NCBI RefSeq assembly: GCF_021107415.1 | Contig: NZ_JAIOSW010000143.1 | Span: forward strand, 1 to 32,423 | DNA length: 32,423 nt | Source: Desulfobacula sp. | GTDB taxonomy: Bacteria; Desulfobacterota; Desulfobacteria; Desulfobacterales; Desulfobacteraceae | Direction: 5' to 3' | In this document: in pieces, positions 30,324 through 32,423 of the stretch | Numbering within the stretch: position 1 is the stretch's first letter | Layout: each line of letters opens with the position of its first letter | The notes under the pieces: generated by a model | Told to the model about the DNA's origin: nothing | What the model saw: only the letters and a program-made list of their open reading frames with translations | The model's database searches: none | Program-made: the position numbers and the translations under genes

Positions 30324-32399
30324 ATGAATACACTTTTAATTGAAATAGGCGCAGAAGAGATCCCGGCCGGTTATATTATCCCTGCTTTGGATGCCTTTAA
30401 AGAGAATATTCTTTCAGCTTTAGACAGATTAAGAATAGAACACGGCAATGCCCGGACATTTGGAACACCCAGACGTCTTGCTTTAATGGTGGAAAATGTC
30501 GCAGATATGCAGAATTTGAAAACCTCAACCATCAAAGGTCCGCCTGAAAGGGTAGGATTTGATGAAAATGGCAACCCAACCATTGCGGCAGAAAAATTTG
30601 CTTCTAAAGCAGGCGTGGCACTGGATCAAATTAAAGTTGAAGACACATCAAAGGGAAGATATCTGACCGCAGTTGTTGAAAAAAAATGTGAGTCATCAGT
30701 GTCCATCCTTGAAAGTATTCTTGAAAAAGAGATATTATCCATTCCGTTCCCCAAACGGATGCGGTGGGGAGACCTGTCCATCAGTTTTGCCCGGCCCATT
30801 ATTTCTCTGGTGGGACTTTTAGGGGAAAAAATTCTTGATTTCAAAGTGGGCAATATAAAATCTTCTTCTAATATTCTGGGACATCAATTCATGTACCCTG
30901 GAAAAGTAAAGATCGAATCAGCAGACAAATATATAGAGGTTGCTGAATCAGCCGGCGTTATTCCGGATATTGAAAAGAGAAAGGCTATTCTGACAAAAGC
31001 TGTTGAAGCTTGCGCAAAAGAGCATCACTCACAGATCCTTGAAGATGATGAGCTGATTAATATTGTGACAAACCTTGTGGAATCCCCTTTCCCTGTTGTG
31101 GGTAAGTTTGATGATGAGTTTCTTGAAGTGCCGGATGAGGTTTTGATCACGGCCATGAGAGAACACCAGAAATATTTTGCCCTGACAGATGAAAACGGCA
31201 ATTTAAAACCCTTGTTCATAGCCGTTAACAACACAAGAGCAAAAGATATGCAGCTTGTGGCAAAAGGACATGAAACAGTGCTGCGTGCCCGTTTGTCCGA
31301 TGCAAAATTTTTCTATGAGGCAGATCTTGAGTCTTCTATGGATGAGTTTGCTTTAAAGCTGAAAAACGTAACTTTTCAGGAAAAACTTGGAACAGTTTAT
31401 AATAAAACTTTGCGACTTGGAAATCTTGCTGAGTATCTTGTAAAAGAATCATCCTATGATGCTAAAGACATTTTGAAACTCAATGTTACCAGGGCCGCTC
31501 AAATTTGCAAGGCAGACCTTGTCAGTCAGGTGGTCATTGAATTTACAAAACTTCAGGGCGTTATCGGCAGGGCCTATGCTTTAAAAGCCGGAGAAAAAGA
31601 AGATGTTGCCTTTGCCATTGAACAACACTACAGACCGGTTTATTCCGGTGGCAAACTGCCTGAAAATCCCACAGCCTGTCTTTTGGCCATTGCAGACAAG
31701 CTGGATACCATTTGCGGATGTTTTTCAGTTGACTTGATTCCAACCGGTGGGACAGACCCTTATGCATTGAGACGTCAGGGAATTGGTATCATCCAGATAA
31801 TGCTGGAAGAAAATCTGGTTTTCTCGTTACCATCCATGATTGATAAAGGGCTTGAGGCATTTGTTGATGATACGACTGAAAAAGCAGAGATGTCTTTGAA
31901 AATTATAGGATTCTTCAAAAACAGAATGGTTAATATCTTAACGGATACGGGCTTGTCAAGAGGAGCGGTTAATTCCGCGCTCTGGGCATCCTTTGATAAT
32001 CTTCCGGATCTTGTTTTAAGGGCCAGGGCTTTGGATTCTTTACGAAAAGAACCGGATTTTGAACCGCTGTCAATTACGTTTAAACGAGTTGAAAATATTC
32101 TTAAAAAAGCAGGTGCGAAAGCTTTGTTACCCGTGGATGAAAGTCTTTTTGAAGATTCGTCGGAAAAAGAGCTGTTCAGTGCTGTCAATGAGGTCAGGCA
32201 AATTGTAGAAGGTTTGATTCAAGAAGGAAATTATGATAAAGCACTCTCGCATATTGCTACGTTAAGACCCAAAGTGGATACCTTTTTTGATGATGTTATG
32301 GTGATGGCAGAGGATGTAAAATTAAGACAAAACAGGATAGCATTGTTATCATCCGTGTCAGGATTATTTAAAAATATTGCAAATTTTTCTATGATATAA
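30324..32399 (+). CDS. glyS: Glycine-tRNA ligase beta subunit
   Basis: This 691-residue subunit binds tRNA-Gly and completes the alpha2-beta2 enzyme. It begins MNTLLIEIGAEEIPAGYI, with TFGTPRRLALMVENV soon after, then EIPFPKRMRWG-type sequence (SIPFPKRMRWGDLSISFARP), EVLITAMREHQKYFAL, GRAYALKAGEKEDVAFAIEQ with HYRP and a C-terminal DALR-like helical domain. A frame opens at 30306, but GGAGGGG there is the ribosome site of the ATG at 30324, 1 bp after the glyQ stop. It is complete, with its stop at 32399. Confidence 0.97.
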   Translation: MNTLLIEIGAEEIPAGYIIPALDAFKENILSALDRLRIEHGNARTFGTPRRLALMVENVADMQNLKTSTIKGPPERVGFDENGNPTIAAEKFASKAGVALDQIKVEDTSKGRYLTAVVEKKCESSVSILESILEKEILSIPFPKRMRWGDLSISFARPIISLVGLLGEKILDFKVGNIKSSSNILGHQFMYPGKVKIESADKYIEVAESAGVIPDIEKRKAILTKAVEACAKEHHSQILEDDELINIVTNLVESPFPVVGKFDDEFLEVPDEVLITAMREHQKYFALTDENGNLKPLFIAVNNTRAKDMQLVAKGHETVLRARLSDAKFFYEADLESSMDEFALKLKNVTFQEKLGTVYNKTLRLGNLAEYLVKESSYDAKDILKLNVTRAAQICKADLVSQVVIEFTKLQGVIGRAYALKAGEKEDVAFAIEQHYRPVYSGGKLPENPTACLLAIADKLDTICGCFSVDLIPTGGTDPYALRRQGIGIIQIMLEENLVFSLPSMIDKGLEAFVDDTTEKAEMSLKIIGFFKNRMVNILTDTGLSRGAVNSALWASFDNLPDLVLRARALDSLRKEPDFEPLSITFKRVENILKKAGAKALLPVDESLFEDSSEKELFSAVNEVRQIVEGLIQEGNYDKALSHIATLRPKVDTFFDDVMVMAEDVKLRQNRIALLSSVSGLFKNIANFSMI

Positions 32400-32410
32400 A
32401 ATTTGAACGT

Positions 32411-32419
32411 GGAGGAAGG
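32411..32419 (+). promoter_or_regulatory. Shine-Dalgarno of the next gene beyond the window
   Basis: GGAGGAAGG lies 12 bp after the glyS stop, at the right edge. With no start codon inside the window, the next gene of this operon must begin within a few bases of the edge on plus. Confidence 0.6.
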
Positions 32420-32423
32420 CTAT

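Noticed and set aside
1..32423. CRISPR arrays, tRNA or rRNA genes
   Set aside because: No regularly spaced repeats and no cloverleaf or rRNA-like sequence were seen in any intergenic stretch.

Overview
This is about 32 kb of a low-GC (roughly 40% by eye) bacterial chromosome. No taxonomic marker RNA is present. The split glycyl-tRNA synthetase (glyQ, glyS) downstream of a SurA-like chaperone, mgtE, recO and a GHMP kinase, plus TRAP and ABC importers and acyl-CoA enzymes, suggests an anaerobic Desulfobacterota member, probably Desulfobacterales of the Desulfobacula/Desulfobacter type. This assignment is inference; no database search was run.

Layout. 1-882 (minus): the N-terminal part of a Ski2-like DEAH helicase that leaves the window. 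1054-5315: a dihydroxyacetone-kinase cluster. On minus it runs dhaK, dhaL, a dhaL-dhaM fusion and a small HTH protein; a second, differently typed dhaK converges on it from the plus strand. 5316-5627: a divergent promoter region with a shared 14-bp element and a perfect 9-bp inverted repeat. 5628-11320 (plus): a complete ABC importer with a periplasmic binding protein, two permeases, a 65-residue membrane protein and two different ATPases. The two divergent units look like one system: import of a small polyol or ketose followed by PTS-driven phosphorylation of dihydroxyacetone or a similar short ketose. This is the most distinctive part of the window.

11321-12535 holds no intact gene. It contains a GC-richer island bounded by a 17-bp inverted repeat, the first ~30 codons of a PanB-like gene, and a frameshifted, internally deleted IS91-family transposase joined to them. 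A Phd/YefM-ParE toxin-antitoxin pair follows at 12536-13143.

13133-16275 (minus) reads marR, an unusually long acyl-CoA dehydrogenase, an Mth938-like protein and a Nudix hydrolase. The marR promoter is near consensus and carries a perfect palindrome at the expected transcription start. Divergent from it (16472-22035, plus) are an acyl-CoA ligase, a three-gene TRAP carboxylate transporter, a terminator-like hairpin and a FabG-like reductase. Together these look like a carboxylate uptake, CoA activation and oxidation module. A cytoplasmic PAS histidine kinase and a NarL-type regulator follow (22217-24368) behind a near-consensus promoter.

24513-32399 (plus) is a tightly packed housekeeping run: SurA_N-like lipoprotein, SurA-like peptidyl-prolyl isomerase, MgtE magnesium transporter, recO, GHMP kinase, glyQ and glyS. 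recO is split by a -1 frame change exactly at an A7 tract. A strong Shine-Dalgarno at the right edge shows another gene starts just outside.
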